Shown piece after piece: positions 49,344 to 57,359 of a stretch of DNA of 64,000 nucleotides. The notes beneath the pieces are model-generated. The model was given only the letters and a program-made list of their open reading frames with translations, did not search any database and was not told where the DNA came from. Location: the NCBI RefSeq assembly GCF_002926165.1, contig NZ_MAGP01000075.1, positions 1-64,000 on the forward strand. Reading direction: 5' to 3'. Within the stretch, counting starts at the first letter, position 1. The number at the start of each line of letters is the position of its first letter. The position numbers and the translations under genes were made by a program. The stretch comes from Micromonospora chalcea. Lineage in GTDB: Bacteria; Actinomycetota; Actinomycetes; Mycobacteriales; Micromonosporaceae.

Positions 49344-52300
49344 TCACTCTCCGTAGTCCCAATCGAGGCCCCAGATGCGGACATTGCCCTGGTGGTCGCC
49401 GGTGACGACGGTGCCGAACGCGTCGTCGGCGCGTATCGCTGTGACCTGGGCGTGGTGACCGTGCAGTGAGCGGATCCGGCGTCCGGCGCGCAGGTCCCAG
49501 ACGTCGACGGTCTGCTCTCCCGGGTCTCCGGCCACCGCGAACCTCCCGTCGGGCGAGACCACCACCTCCTCGACCCCGGAGAGGCGTCCAGCCGGGTCGT
49601 CGAGAGCCCTCCCGTCGAACACCGGCTCTCCGCTCGCGGCGTCCCATACGACGAAGCCGGTCAGCCCGGCGATGACGGCGAGCCGGCGGGAGTCCGTGAA
49701 GGCCAACGCCGCCGACGAGCTGTGCTTGACCCGGTCGAGCTGGTACGACGGGCGCCTGTCACCCGGTCGCCACGCGGTCAGGCGGGTCATCCCGGCCAGC
49801 AGCAGCATCCCGGAGGCGAACCGGATCTCCGTGTGCGGGTCGACGTCCGCAAAGGTCTTCACGGGCTTTCCGGTGTCCATCGACCGGACCTCCACGGCGG
49901 CCGTGTCGTGGGTTCGCAGCTGCACGGCGATCGAGCGGGACGCCTCGTCGGCCGTGACGCCGACGATCGTGCCGGGTCCGGTGCGGACCGTCGCGACGCA
50001 GGCAGCCGCCTCCAGCGACCACACCGTCGCCAATCCGTGGCCGAAGCCGACCGCCAACAGGTCGCCCGTGATGTCGAGCGTGGTGTTGCCGTCGTCGCGA
50101 GGCAGTGCGCCGGCCACCTTGAAGCGGGGCTGGAACGTCTCGGTGTCGTGGCAGGCGACCGATCCGTCCGAGTAGCTGATGATCATGTCCCGGCCGCCCC
50201 TGGCGAAGGACAGGCTGGTGGCGGGGTTCCGCCGCTTGGTGACCCCGCCTGCCTTCTCCAGCGTCTCCAGGTCGAAGATCTCGACCTCGTCGACATTGGC
50301 CGGGAAGGCGAACAACCGGCCGGAGGCGCCGATGTCGAAGGTGCCACGGGTGAGCATGACATCGGACAGCTCCTGCTCCAGCCAGATGCCGGTCAATCCG
50401 GTGCGCCGCAGGTTCCGGCCCAGGGCCCTGGAGGCCCGGCGTAGCCGCGGATGACGTTCGTGGCCGGGAACGGCACGCGCCTCGCGGATCGCGTCCGCTG
50501 CGCGCCGATCCTCTCCGGCCGCGATCATCGCCTCGACGCGCTCCATGACCTGGTCGAACGCCCGCTCGTCGCGCGCGAGGGCACCGACCGGGCGGGGCGG
50601 CGCGTACGACCGCGGAGCGAGGTGTCCGCTGAGTGGCATGGGAAGTCGGGAGAGCGAGGTCTGGCCACTGTAGCCGTGCGATTCGGCGATGACGGCGTAG
50701 CCGCAGTCCCCGCTGAACGCCGTCGCGTCGCGGCGTGAGCCCCGCGCCCAGTCCTTCGGGAAGGTGCGGACGCATCGGCGGATGGCGAGTTCGAGGACCT
50801 GAAGGTCTCCGGTCCCGGGGTCGAGCAGAGCCCAGCCGGCCCGGCCGGAGACGCCGAGCATGCGGTATCCGGTCAGCCAGGGGATCTCCCACCGTCGCGG
50901 TTCGTCCCAGACCCGCATGTCCACCACTGTCAGGGACTGGTAGCCGGTTCTCAGGACGGTCGACCCGTCCGGCGCCAGGGCGACCTTCTGGCCGTCGCCG
51001 TCCATCTCGTCGGTGGGTATGTGCAGGCCCCGCATCCTCGTGTCCCGCAGGGGCCACCACTGCTCCACACGGTGGTCGACGGCGGAGCCGGGACGACCCA
51101 GTGAGGCGGAGACGCAGACCTCGGCGTCCGGGCCGAGGATCACCCGGGTGACAGTGCCGTCGTGGGGGCGGATGCCGGCGACCGGCTTCCACGCGTCGGT
51201 GCGGAAGACGAGGACGCGGCCGTCGCCCGTACCCACAGCCGCGAAGCCACCCTCGGGGCTGAGCGCCACGGCTGTTCCTCCGTCCAGCCGGCCTTCGAGG
51301 TAGGCCGTGCCGCCGGCGAGCAGCCACCGTTCGACGCGGGAGTCCTGGTAGCAGACGAGGATCCGCGCTCCGGCGTGGTCGATCGCGACGTCGACGGGAG
51401 CCGGGCCGGAGGCGGCGAGTTCCGCGACCACCCGGCCCGCGAAGGCGTCCCAGACCCGCACCCGCCCTGACCTCTCGGCCACCACCACGTGTGTCGCGTC
51501 GTGATCGCAGGCCATCGCGACGACCTGGCCGGACAGCTGCCCGAACACCTCGAGCGTGCCCCTCGGCTCCAGTCGGGCACAGCGCTCCCGCGCGGCCGCG
51601 ATCTCCGGCGATCCCGGATGCTTGCGGTCCGCCTCAGCCAGGTGCCGGGCCGCGAGGACGCCGTCACCGCGTTCCATGTGCACCATCGCGGCCAGGTAGT
51701 CCGCCTCCCAGGAGTCGCCCGTGGCGCGCAGTTCCGACAGGAGGATCTCGTCGGTGACCAGGCCGTCGGCCCATTTGAGGAGCCCGTGGTTGTAGACCGC
51801 GCGGACGTTGTGCGGGTCGATCGCCTTGGCCCGCTCGAACATCTCGATCGCGCGGCGTTGGTCGCCGAGGTCCCACAGGGACAGCGCCTTGTTGGACAAG
51901 CCGTCGGCCTGGAGAGACGGCGACACCTCGTCGGGGCGCGGGTAGGGACCAGATGCGCAGTCCGCGTAGACGCTGAGCAGGACGGCCTCCGCCTCGGCGA
52001 TGTCGCCGATCCTCGACCGGGGGTCGCGCACCAGGCAGCCGGACAGGAGGTCGCGCAGCGGCCGCGGGAGATCGCCGCGTAGCGACGCCAGCGCATCCGC
52101 ACCGTCGTGTCCCCACTTCCAGAGCCGGCGCCCGTGCAGCAGCTCGATCACCGTCAGCGCCCAGGACCACATGTCGCTGGCCCGGCCGATCCGGCCCTCC
52201 GGATCGACCTGTTCCGGCGAGCAGTACTGCGGTGTGAAGCCGCCGAGCGTCGCGTACGAGGTCTCGACGCCACCCGCTGTCCTGTGCGACACGAACGCTT

Positions 52301-52799
52301 TCGCCTTGGCCGTTCCGAAGTCGGTCACCCGTGCGGTCTCACCGTCGTACATGACGTTGGAGGGCTTGATGTCCTGATGCACCAGACCTGCCGCGTGCGC
52401 GTGGCCGATGCCGCGCAGCATCTGGATCGCCACGTCCAGGGCCCGCGGGAGATCGCGGCACCGCCCGTCCCGCACCGCCGCCGTCAGGTCACCGCCCGCG
52501 ACCCATTCCGCGAAGACCACCGGGTACGCCCCGACGCGCTGCACGTAGTTGCAGCCGACGACGTTCGGGTGCGGGTCGAGATCGGTCCAGGCCTGCGCTT
52601 CCTGCGCGAGCAGGTCGAGGATCCCGGGCGCCGCTGCAAGGTCGGGGCGCGGCGTCTTCACCGCCAGGTCGACGCCCCAGGCGAGGTGATGGGCGCGGTA
52701 GACGAATCCCATCCCGCCCGTCTCGACGACCTCCTCGATGCGGAACGTGTCGAGGACGGTCTCCCCCGGCCGCCACCGGATGACCTGCCCCGCGTCCAC
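49344..52799 (-). CDS. Serine/threonine kinase fused to TPR and WD40-type repeats
   Basis: 1151 residues. The kinase domain (~18-275) has the Gly loop TGGMGFVYR, Lys48 in LAVKTP, the catalytic loop VHQDIKPSN (Asp143) and DFG at 160-162. The loop has Gln where most kinases have the Arg of HRD, so activation may not need activation-loop phosphorylation. Residues ~300-420 hold TPR-like repeats (NKALSLWDLGDQRRAIEMFE; GLLKWADGLVTDEI). From ~430 to the end WD40-type beta-propeller repeats appear (RVRVWDAFAG; VDVWDLRAGRRIRSLHGHHA; VRIWGLDWD), enough for one or two propellers. The GTG at 52799 lies nine bases after the upstream gene. It is a signalling scaffold; targets unknown. Confidence 0.9.
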   Translation of the reverse strand: MDAGQVIRWRPGETVLDTFRIEEVVETGGMGFVYRAHHLAWGVDLAVKTPRPDLAAAPGILDLLAQEAQAWTDLDPHPNVVGCNYVQRVGAYPVVFAEWVAGGDLTAAVRDGRCRDLPRALDVAIQMLRGIGHAHAAGLVHQDIKPSNVMYDGETARVTDFGTAKAKAFVSHRTAGGVETSYATLGGFTPQYCSPEQVDPEGRIGRASDMWSWALTVIELLHGRRLWKWGHDGADALASLRGDLPRPLRDLLSGCLVRDPRSRIGDIAEAEAVLLSVYADCASGPYPRPDEVSPSLQADGLSNKALSLWDLGDQRRAIEMFERAKAIDPHNVRAVYNHGLLKWADGLVTDEILLSELRATGDSWEADYLAAMVHMERGDGVLAARHLAEADRKHPGSPEIAAARERCARLEPRGTLEVFGQLSGQVVAMACDHDATHVVVAERSGRVRVWDAFAGRVVAELAASGPAPVDVAIDHAGARILVCYQDSRVERWLLAGGTAYLEGRLDGGTAVALSPEGGFAAVGTGDGRVLVFRTDAWKPVAGIRPHDGTVTRVILGPDAEVCVSASLGRPGSAVDHRVEQWWPLRDTRMRGLHIPTDEMDGDGQKVALAPDGSTVLRTGYQSLTVVDMRVWDEPRRWEIPWLTGYRMLGVSGRAGWALLDPGTGDLQVLELAIRRCVRTFPKDWARGSRRDATAFSGDCGYAVIAESHGYSGQTSLSRLPMPLSGHLAPRSYAPPRPVGALARDERAFDQVMERVEAMIAAGEDRRAADAIREARAVPGHERHPRLRRASRALGRNLRRTGLTGIWLEQELSDVMLTRGTFDIGASGRLFAFPANVDEVEIFDLETLEKAGGVTKRRNPATSLSFARGGRDMIISYSDGSVACHDTETFQPRFKVAGALPRDDGNTTLDITGDLLAVGFGHGLATVWSLEAAACVATVRTGPGTIVGVTADEASRSIAVQLRTHDTAAVEVRSMDTGKPVKTFADVDPHTEIRFASGMLLLAGMTRLTAWRPGDRRPSYQLDRVKHSSSAALAFTDSRRLAVIAGLTGFVVWDAASGEPVFDGRALDDPAGRLSGVEEVVVSPDGRFAVAGDPGEQTVDVWDLRAGRRIRSLHGHHAQVTAIRADDAFGTVVTGDHQGNVRIWGLDWDYGE

Positions 52800-52808
52800 G
52801 CCGAGGCC

Positions 52809-53399
52809 CTAGTCGACGAGCGCCACGTAGATCGGGCTACCCAGCAGCGTGCCGTCCGGGCCTGGCTTCTCGGCCAGTCGCTTCGCGACGAACTCGACCC
52901 GTTGCGCCGGCCCCGGGAGCGCGGCCCCGATCTGCGCCAGCGACTCGTGGAAGCGCTCGTCGTCGAACTCGCCCGGGTCGGCTCGCAGTTCCTGGAGCTT
53001 GCGGAACAGGTACGGCGGGACCGATCCGACCGGTTCGGCATCACCGCCACCGACCACGTGCGACGCCGAGCCGCCGAGGACGATGACCTGGTCGTCGAGC
53101 GTCCCCGCGAAGACCACGATGCCGGTGGTCGGGAAGACCTGCCAGCGCATCTCCAGGCAGGCCTGGACGTAGGGGCGCTCCTCGTCCGCGGCGCCGACCT
53201 GGTCGGCGTCCTGCAGGTGCCGGATGACCTTCTCCAGCTTGTCGAGGTCGTGGCGCTCGGGCAGAACCGCCTTGCGGCTGTAGCGGACGACCTTCAGGTC
53301 GACGGCGAGCTCGGTCTCGTGCTGCGCGGAGGAGGCGACCTGTGCGGCCAGGAGCCCGATCTTGAGATGCGACAGGTAGAGGTAGTACTTGAGGCTCAA
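52809..53399 (-). CDS. DUF7019/SAVMC3_10250-like protein, first gene of WD40-kinase operon
   Basis: 196 residues. The start LKYYLYLSHLKIGLLAAQV matches my memory of the actinomycete SAVMC3_10250-type family, whose members begin with YYLYIS-like strands; function unknown. A later segment GIVVFAGTLDDQVIVLGGSASHVVG suggests a substrate-binding beta region. The start is a TTG at 53399 with GGAG six bases upstream. The stop is nine bases before the WD40-kinase GTG, so the two are probably coupled, and the family's frequent neighbourhood with kinases or caspases in actinomycetes would fit a signalling role. Confidence 0.65.
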   Translation of the reverse strand: MSLKYYLYLSHLKIGLLAAQVASSAQHETELAVDLKVVRYSRKAVLPERHDLDKLEKVIRHLQDADQVGAADEERPYVQACLEMRWQVFPTTGIVVFAGTLDDQVIVLGGSASHVVGGGDAEPVGSVPPYLFRKLQELRADPGEFDDERFHESLAQIGAALPGPAQRVEFVAKRLAEKPGPDGTLLGSPIYVALVD

Positions 53400-53536
53400 G
53401 ATGCACTCCGGTTACGGGGAGACGTCCGAAGCCCACCCTACGTTGCGCACGCTCGCGATGCTGACCCTCGATCGAGGATGATCGGTGTCCGCGCGGGCCC
53501 CTCGCACCAACGCGACCACCTCCCGTGCTGAGCGCG

Positions 53537-53788
53537 TCAGCGATGGACGCGGCGGGAGCAGGGGCCGTCGTGATCGGCGCGGAGCAGGCACCGCCGGCCG
53601 CCGGGCATGAGCAGGTCGCAGAAGACCCGATGGCGTACGTTCTGGTCGTCCTCGGCCGACACGGTCGTCTCACCCGGGTCGGCGTGCGGCAGCACCCCGG
53701 TCCACCGTGCCACGACGCGGGCCAGGCGCTGCGCGGCGGGCAGGTCGGCAGCGGTCACCGGCAGGTGGATGACCCAGCGCCCGGTCAC
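53537..53788 (-). CDS. 83-residue hypothetical protein coupled to DivIVA-like gene
   Basis: Small protein starting TGRWVIHLPVTAADLPAAQRL. It ends with HRVFCDLLMPGGRRCLLRAD and DGPCSRRVHR; three cysteines and several His could bind metal. The GTG at 53788 overlaps the stop of the DivIVA-like gene by four bases. Not recognised; in actinomycetes such genes often accompany XRE/DUF397 regulators. Between this gene and 53399 there are 137 bases with no visible feature. Confidence 0.7.
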   Translation of the reverse strand: MTGRWVIHLPVTAADLPAAQRLARVVARWTGVLPHADPGETTVSAEDDQNVRHRVFCDLLMPGGRRCLLRADHDGPCSRRVHR

Positions 53789-54066
53789 CGGCGCTCGCCG
53801 TTCCCCTGCCGCGCCTGCTCGGACTGCCAGCGGCGGAGCGCCACCTTGATCCGCAGGGTCTCCTGGCGGTGCCTGGTGATCTCGGCGTGGAGCGAGGCCA
53901 TGTCGCCGGGGACCCGGCCGAGGTAGGCGTACACCGCATCGGGGTCGAGCGCGCGGCGCCCGAGCCGGGCGGGCGGGAAGCGGCGCTCGCGCACCTGCCA
54001 CGGCAGCAGTGAGGGGTACGCGGTCGCCCCGCTGCCCCGCCCCGGCCCATCGTTACGGACGCTCAT
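53785..54066 (-). CDS. DivIVA-like domain small protein
   Basis: 93 residues. After a Gly/Pro-rich head, the core FPPARLGRRALDPDAVYAYL matches the start of DivIVA/Wag31 domains, followed by a coiled coil (MASLHAEITRHRQETLRIKVALRR). Wag31 proper is much longer, so this is a short paralogue and may be an adaptor in polar growth or a partner of the next gene. It has a good GGAGGA upstream of the ATG at 54066. Divergent from the XRE regulator. Confidence 0.75.
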   Translation of the reverse strand: MSVRNDGPGRGSGATAYPSLLPWQVRERRFPPARLGRRALDPDAVYAYLGRVPGDMASLHAEITRHRQETLRIKVALRRWQSEQARQGNGERR

Positions 54067-54388
54067 CAGCCTGTCCTCCTTGTCGTGGAAGGGGTGGGCC
54101 CGCCTGCCCGTCCCGCGCCGGCGGGCCCACCCCGCCCTGACACCGCAGCTCCGTTCAGCGGTACGGCACCAGGGCTGCTCAACGGATCACCGATCGACAG
54201 GCACAGCGGCCGGGTTGTAGAGATCGCGAGGCCGTCGTGCCGGTAGTCATCCTGTGACAGTGCGCAGTGGACGCGCAACGTTCCAAAGGCGCATTTCTGG
54301 ATTGTGCATTGACTTATTTCGTGGGAACGAGTAGACGTTGCAGAGCTACGTCACTCGTTGTTGCCGGATGGAACCAGGGAGTGCCCGG
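54067..54388. promoter_or_regulatory. Divergent control region between DivIVA-like and XRE genes
   Basis: 322 bases without a gene. The clearest element is TTGACT (54309-54314), 17 bases, TAGACG (54332-54337) on the plus strand, a fair sigma-70-type promoter that would start transcription about 45 bases before the XRE ATG at 54389. The part next to 54067 has a Pro/Gly-codon-like GC-rich stretch but no open frame of note. Confidence 0.5.
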
Positions 54389-55273
54389 ATGGCGGAAGAC
54401 ATCGGTTCGACCGTGCCACGCCGACAGCTCGGCCGGCTGCTACGCCAGTTCCGCAACGAGGCCGGCGTGACCCTCGACGCCGCCGCCGAGGCGCTGGAGT
54501 ACAGCCGGCAGAAGATCTGGCGCATCGAGTGCGGCCTCGGGCCGGTGCGGGTGCTGGACGTCAAGGCGATGTGCGAGCTGTACGGCGTGTCCGCGGAGAT
54601 GACCGACGCAATGCGGGGATTGGCGGCCGAGACGAAGTCGAAGGGGTGGTGGCACGCGTACGGGGACGCGGTGCCGAGCTGGTTCGAGCTGTACGTGGGG
54701 TTGGAGTCCGCCGCTGCCCACCTCCGGGAATACGGCGACAATCTGATCCCCGGCTTGCTTCAGACTCGCGCCTATGCTCTGGGCCTCTACCAGCCCGGCA
54801 GCCGACTTAGTGTTGACGAACGCGAGCGCGCGGTCGAGGTGCGACTCCAGCGGCAGAGTCTCCTAACCCGCAGGCTGCCGCAGCCCCCACGCTTGGACAC
54901 AGTGTTGTCCGAGGCGGTACTCCGGAAGACCGTTCATGGACCAGGGGTCATGACCGGCCAGCTCACCCGTTTGCTCGAAGTCTCCGAACTTCCGAACGTT
55001 TCCCTGCGCGTCGTGCCCTTCGCGGCTGGTCCTCACCCGGGGTCAGTCGCCGGCTCGTTCGTCATTCTCGACTTCCCCACCAGCAAGGGAGGTCGAGCCG
55101 CCGAGCCGTCCGTCGTCTACAGCGAGTCCCTCACCGGAGCGCTCTACCTGGACAAGCCAGACGAATTGCGCGCCTATGAGAACGCCTGGACCGGGCTGGA
55201 TGCGCTGGCGTTGAGTGAGGCAGAATCGAGAGACGTGATCAAGAGGGTCATCGGAGAGATACGCCATGACTGA
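54389..55273 (+). CDS. XRE-family regulator with DUF5753 (Scr1-like) domain
   Basis: 294 residues. N-terminal HTH_31/XRE domain: RQLGRLLRQFRNEAGVTLDAAAEAL and SRQKIWRIECGLGPV. The C-terminal DUF5753 starts with GLESAAAHLREYGDNLIPGLLQTRAYA and includes LPNVSLRVVPFAAGPHPG. This class (WhiJ/AbaA-like) partners small DUF397 proteins and governs development or antibiotic production in streptomycetes. The ATG at 54389 has GGGAG at eight bases; ATG 54368 is an alternative. It overlaps the DUF397 gene by eight bases. Confidence 0.92.
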   Translation: MAEDIGSTVPRRQLGRLLRQFRNEAGVTLDAAAEALEYSRQKIWRIECGLGPVRVLDVKAMCELYGVSAEMTDAMRGLAAETKSKGWWHAYGDAVPSWFELYVGLESAAAHLREYGDNLIPGLLQTRAYALGLYQPGSRLSVDERERAVEVRLQRQSLLTRRLPQPPRLDTVLSEAVLRKTVHGPGVMTGQLTRLLEVSELPNVSLRVVPFAAGPHPGSVAGSFVILDFPTSKGGRAAEPSVVYSESLTGALYLDKPDELRAYENAWTGLDALALSEAESRDVIKRVIGEIRHD

Positions 55274-55466
55274 CCTGACCGGCGCCGCCTGGCGCAAGAG
55301 CACCCGCAGCGGCGACAACGGCGGCAACTGCGTCGAGGTCGCCACCAACCTCGCCGGCATGGTCGCGGTACGGGATTCCAAAGACCCCGGCGGCCCGCTA
55401 TTGAGCTTCGAGCCGGCTGCCTGGACCGCATTCGTGGCCACGATGAGAAGCGACAGGTCGGTCTGA
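55266..55466 (+). CDS. DUF397 small protein
   Basis: 66 residues with the DUF397 hallmarks: AAWRKSTRSGDNGGNCVEVA at the start, VAVRDSKDPGGPLLSF in the middle and AWTAFVATMR at the end. Such proteins bind and restrain the XRE/DUF5753 regulator, rather like an antitoxin pair. The start overlaps the regulator gene by eight bases. The last 43 bases to the convergent gene at 55510 hold no clear terminator. Confidence 0.93.
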   Translation: MTDLTGAAWRKSTRSGDNGGNCVEVATNLAGMVAVRDSKDPGGPLLSFEPAAWTAFVATMRSDRSV

Positions 55467-55509
55467 GGCGGGCGTCCGGGTGTAGTCATCAGATTCGGGC
55501 ACAAGCGCG

Positions 55510-56202
55510 CTACCGGCTCTGGCCGACATCTTGCGGCCCCAGACCAGGGCATCGGTATGCCGTGTGCTCGCTTCGGTGCCGCATCCAGAACACCACGTCG
55601 AGGGTGCGCAGGCGCGATACCTCCTGCGGCAACCTCGCCTGAGCCTGCAGTTCCGCGAGGCGCCCAACGAGCATGCCACTGTCCTCGCGAAGACGGCCGT
55701 GCAGCCAGCGCCAGAATTTCCTGCGGGTCCCGAACGCGCAGGAGACGATTTCGTCGTAAACGGGCACCAGCGCGGGTCGCTTTCGCGCCAGCAGCTTTCC
55801 TGCAATCACCCAGCCGATACCGTCGGCCCTTTTGACAAGACGCCATGCTCGGTCGGCGTGGCTTCCATCGTCAACGAAGGCAAGGGCGCCTTCATCGCTC
55901 AGGTCAACCTCGGTCGGGATCCCGGCCAGGTGAGCCGACAACTCCCGACCAAGCCGCCCCTGCAGCAGGTCGAGGGCCGTCCGAGGGGGTACCCGCACGC
56001 TGAGCAACTCGATCGCGATCAGGTCGTCTGCGGTGATGACGTTACAAGAATCCGGGCGGTCCCCACCGCCACCGAGCCGCTCGAACTGGCTACCGGTACA
56101 AGGCGTCGCACCTCCGAGCCCGAAGTACGCTTGAAGCTCAGGTATCGAGCGAGGGCTGTCCAAGACCGCAAGGACTTCTACGAGAGACAGTGGACGTCTC
56201 AT
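55510..56202 (-). CDS. DUF6308-like protein, last gene of defence operon
   Basis: 230 residues. It contains ADDLIAIELLSVRVPPRTAL, a middle segment KRADGIGWVIAGKLLARKRPALVPVYDEIV, and FGTRRKFWRWLHGRL. These match what I remember of DUF6308, a helical family frequent in actinomycetes without a known function. The ATG overlaps the preceding nuclease-like gene by four bases (ATGA), so it belongs to the operon that begins with AIPR. No catalytic motif recognised. Confidence 0.75.
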   Translation of the reverse strand: MRRPLSLVEVLAVLDSPRSIPELQAYFGLGGATPCTGSQFERLGGGGDRPDSCNVITADDLIAIELLSVRVPPRTALDLLQGRLGRELSAHLAGIPTEVDLSDEGALAFVDDGSHADRAWRLVKRADGIGWVIAGKLLARKRPALVPVYDEIVSCAFGTRRKFWRWLHGRLREDSGMLVGRLAELQAQARLPQEVSRLRTLDVVFWMRHRSEHTAYRCPGLGPQDVGQSR

Positions 56203-57359
56203 GCCTCACTTCCGATCGCCACGCGCCGCCGAATCTCCTTGAGCGCCACCACATCACCGACTCGTGCATCCTCGGCGGACCAGAAGTCCAGTCCATCGGT
56301 TGCCCTACGTGTGGCACTGATCTCTGGTCCGTACACATCGATCTTCACCGCCTCGCCGGCGGCGCTGGGGGACGCATATGTCCGGTTGCCGTACCGGATG
56401 GTGCCATCGGCAAGCAGCTCGGCAACGTACTGTTTGCCAAGGTATTTCGCATACAGCTTGGTACCGGGACGAAGTCGGCCAGCCCTGATCAGGTCGACAA
56501 GCTTGATCGCGCGCTCCGCCTCCGAAACCGGTCGCTTGACGGTACGACGGGTCACGGACCCAGGTGGTTGCGATCGAGGAGGCCGCGGGGTCGGCAATAC
56601 AGGTGGCGCGGCTGCTGGCGGCATTGCCGCACGGGCCACCACCGCCGGACCGGTGCCAATGCCGGTGGCAGACGCGACGGACGAAGGGAAATCGAAGCTA
56701 GCGCGCACTCTGACGAGGCTGGATCGCACCTCGTCCCGCGTCAGCCGGCCGAGCCGGCGATCGAGCATCGCCACCATCTCGGGTGCAGGCTCTCCCGCCG
56801 CGAACAGTTTACGCAGCTCCGCATGTACCAGCCGGTCGACGAAGTAGCCCTTCCACAACTCTTCGATGCGGTTGTCGCGCATGTTCTCTTTGCTGAGCAA
56901 GGAGAGCAGCTCAACAGCGCCCTCGAAGTCCTCCTCGAGCCGCACCGCGCGAAAGAGCTTGTGCTCGATGGGAACCGGAGCGTGGGCGTTGTAGACGCGC
57001 CATTCCGCCCCGTCCGTCAGGGCAACCCACTCCACGCCCGCGACGGCGGCATAACTGATGGTCTGGTTGGCCCAGCGCGGATCGTCGAGGTTCTCGCCGA
57101 GCCCTTTGGCCTCGATGAACAAGCGTGGGGTGCGCAGCAGCAGGAGGGCGTAGTCCACGGGGTTGTCGGCACCGCGGCGCCGGTACTCGCGGTGCACCTC
57201 GTCGACGTCGAAGAGATCCCAGCCCAGTGCTCCGATGATCGGCTCGATGAGTCCGGCCTTGGTGTTCTGCTCGCCGATGCGCTGGTGTTGGCGCCGGAAG
57301 CGCACCAACCGGTCAAGGCATTGCTTGACGGCGTCTTCCAGTTCGAACATGCTCCTCAT
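56199..57359 (-). CDS. PD-(D/E)xK nuclease-like protein with C-terminal RAMA-type domain
   Basis: 386 residues. The N-terminal ~210 residues resemble the HsdR_N type: EQNTKAGLIEPIIGALGWD and a core with VDYALLLLRTPRLFIEAKG, giving the D...ExK nuclease pattern. A Pro-rich linker (~245-275) leads to a C-terminal domain with LIRAGRLRPGTKLYAKYLGKQ, the DG-I-G core LLADGTIRYGNRTYASPSAA, and DGLDFWSAED. The latter fits the RAMA domain found with restriction and methylase proteins and presumed to read modified DNA. The ATG overlaps the kinase stop by four bases. I infer recognition of modified or unmodified DNA plus cleavage. Confidence 0.75.
   Translation of the reverse strand: MRSMFELEDAVKQCLDRLVRFRRQHQRIGEQNTKAGLIEPIIGALGWDLFDVDEVHREYRRRGADNPVDYALLLLRTPRLFIEAKGLGENLDDPRWANQTISYAAVAGVEWVALTDGAEWRVYNAHAPVPIEHKLFRAVRLEEDFEGAVELLSLLSKENMRDNRIEELWKGYFVDRLVHAELRKLFAAGEPAPEMVAMLDRRLGRLTRDEVRSSLVRVRASFDFPSSVASATGIGTGPAVVARAAMPPAAAPPVLPTPRPPRSQPPGSVTRRTVKRPVSEAERAIKLVDLIRAGRLRPGTKLYAKYLGKQYVAELLADGTIRYGNRTYASPSAAGEAVKIDVYGPEISATRRATDGLDFWSAEDARVGDVVALKEIRRRVAIGSEA

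Noticed and set aside
55510..57359. Specificity or methylase subunit of the type I system
   Set aside because: Neither gene has target-recognition repeats nor a SAM-binding NPPF/NPPY motif; one has an ExK nuclease core, the other is DUF6308-like.
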